6,387 bases of DNA. Origin: an uncultured beta proteobacterium (lineage in GTDB: Bacteria > Pseudomonadota > Gammaproteobacteria > Burkholderiales > Burkholderiaceae_C). Shown here one piece after another: positions 5,845-6,387 of the stretch (positions are counted from its first letter, which is position 1; every line of letters starts with the position of its first letter). The stretch is from contig CAIXMC010000199.1 in the NCBI GenBank assembly GCA_903920405.1, positions 1 to 6,387 of the forward strand. Direction: 5' to 3'. Position numbers and translations under genes: made by a program. The notes beneath the pieces were generated by a model, which had not been told where the DNA came from, did not search any database, and was given only the letters and a program-made list of their open reading frames with translations.

Positions 5845-6387
5845 ATGTTTATTCACCTGCGTCTTCATACTGAATTTTCTGTCATTGATGGCACCACGCG
5901 CATTGATGAAGTGCTGGCTTTGGCTGCAGCAAGCCATCAACCTGCGCTGGCCATCACTGATTTAAGCAACCTGTTTGGGGCCATCAAGTTTTACAAGGAA
6001 GGGCGAAAATGCGGTGTCAAACCCATTTTGGGCGCTGAAGTCTGGCTGGCCGGGTTGAGTCAAGACAGCGATACCTTGTCACGATTGCTGCTGCTTGTTC
6101 TTGACCATCAGGGTTATTTGAATTTGTCCGAGTTGCTGGCGCGCGCCTGGACGCGCAGTGCCAGCAAAACGCAAGCAGCCCTGTCTTTAAGCTGGTGGCA
6201 AGAACTCAACGGCGGGCTGATCGCCTTGTCTGGTGCGCAGGCCGGGCCGGTGGGGCAGGCGCTTATTCAAGGGGACGAGGCGAGGGCGCAGGATGCCGCA
6301 TTAACGCTGAGTCGTGTTTTTCCGCAGCGTTTTTACCTGGAACTGCAACGTGCCGGACGGACGGACGATGAGGCGCATGTGGTCGCC
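5845..6387 (+). CDS. dnaE: DNA polymerase III subunit alpha, N-terminal part (3' truncated)
   Basis: DnaE is the replicative polymerase subunit of the DNA polymerase III holoenzyme. The window holds the first 181 codons, ending in frame at the last base; the full protein is normally about 1150-1180 aa. The visible part is the N-terminal PHP domain: HLRLHTEFSVIDG (residues 4-16, with His4 and His8), then LAITDLSNLFGAIKFY (35-50) and GVKPILGAEV (57-66), closely parallel to E. coli DnaE HLRVHSDYSMIDG and PALAITDFTNL. The later part (NGGLIALSGAQAG, FPQRFYLELQRAGR) also follows the E. coli order. ATG at 5845 gives the expected N-terminus, but the preceding 20 bases are C/A-rich with no Shine-Dalgarno. 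The gene starts 16 nt after a palindromic repeat. DnaE1 rather than the error-prone DnaE2 is inferred from similarity of the N-terminus and cannot be proved from this fragment. Confidence 0.93.
   Translation, partial: MFIHLRLHTEFSVIDGTTRIDEVLALAAASHQPALAITDLSNLFGAIKFYKEGRKCGVKPILGAEVWLAGLSQDSDTLSRLLLLVLDHQGYLNLSELLARAWTRSASKTQAALSLSWWQELNGGLIALSGAQAGPVGQALIQGDEARAQDAALTLSRVFPQRFYLELQRAGRTDDEAHVVA

Overview
The window looks like chromosomal DNA of a betaproteobacterium, most likely Burkholderiales and probably near Comamonadaceae. The reasons are the RNase E with its short C-terminal motifs, the divergent rluC/rne pair, the DnaE N-terminus, and intergenic repeats that resemble those I recall from Comamonadaceae. 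This placement is by protein and repeat character alone; no database search was possible.

Layout: (1) 1-813, plus strand: the C-terminal regulatory part (RCK/TrkA-N plus TrkA-C) of a CPA2-type cation:proton antiporter, cut by the left edge. (2) 711-1820, minus strand: rluC, 23S rRNA pseudouridine synthase. It converges on the antiporter and overlaps its 3' end by 103 bp. (3) 1821-2481: a long rluC/rne divergent intergenic region with a candidate rluC promoter, several potential RNA hairpins, a short dispersed repeat and a 124-bp palindromic element. (4) 2482-5244, plus strand: rne, RNase E, complete, 920 aa. (5) 5245-5844: a rne terminator, then a repeat-rich gap with at least three repeat types, ending in a second, inverted copy (104 bp) of the palindromic element. 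(6) 5845-6387, plus strand: the first 181 codons of dnaE (DNA polymerase III alpha subunit), cut by the right edge.

The genes are housekeeping: ion homeostasis, ribosomal RNA modification, RNA decay/rRNA maturation and chromosome replication. RluC and RNase E both act on rRNA or its precursors, and their divergent arrangement is a familiar one in proteobacteria. I see no defence, toxin, phage or secretion system.

The most unusual feature is the pair of homologous palindromic MITE-like elements that bracket rne in opposite orientation. One copy ends 38 nt before the rne start codon and the other 16 nt before the dnaE start codon. If transcribed, each would put a long hairpin immediately upstream of an essential gene.
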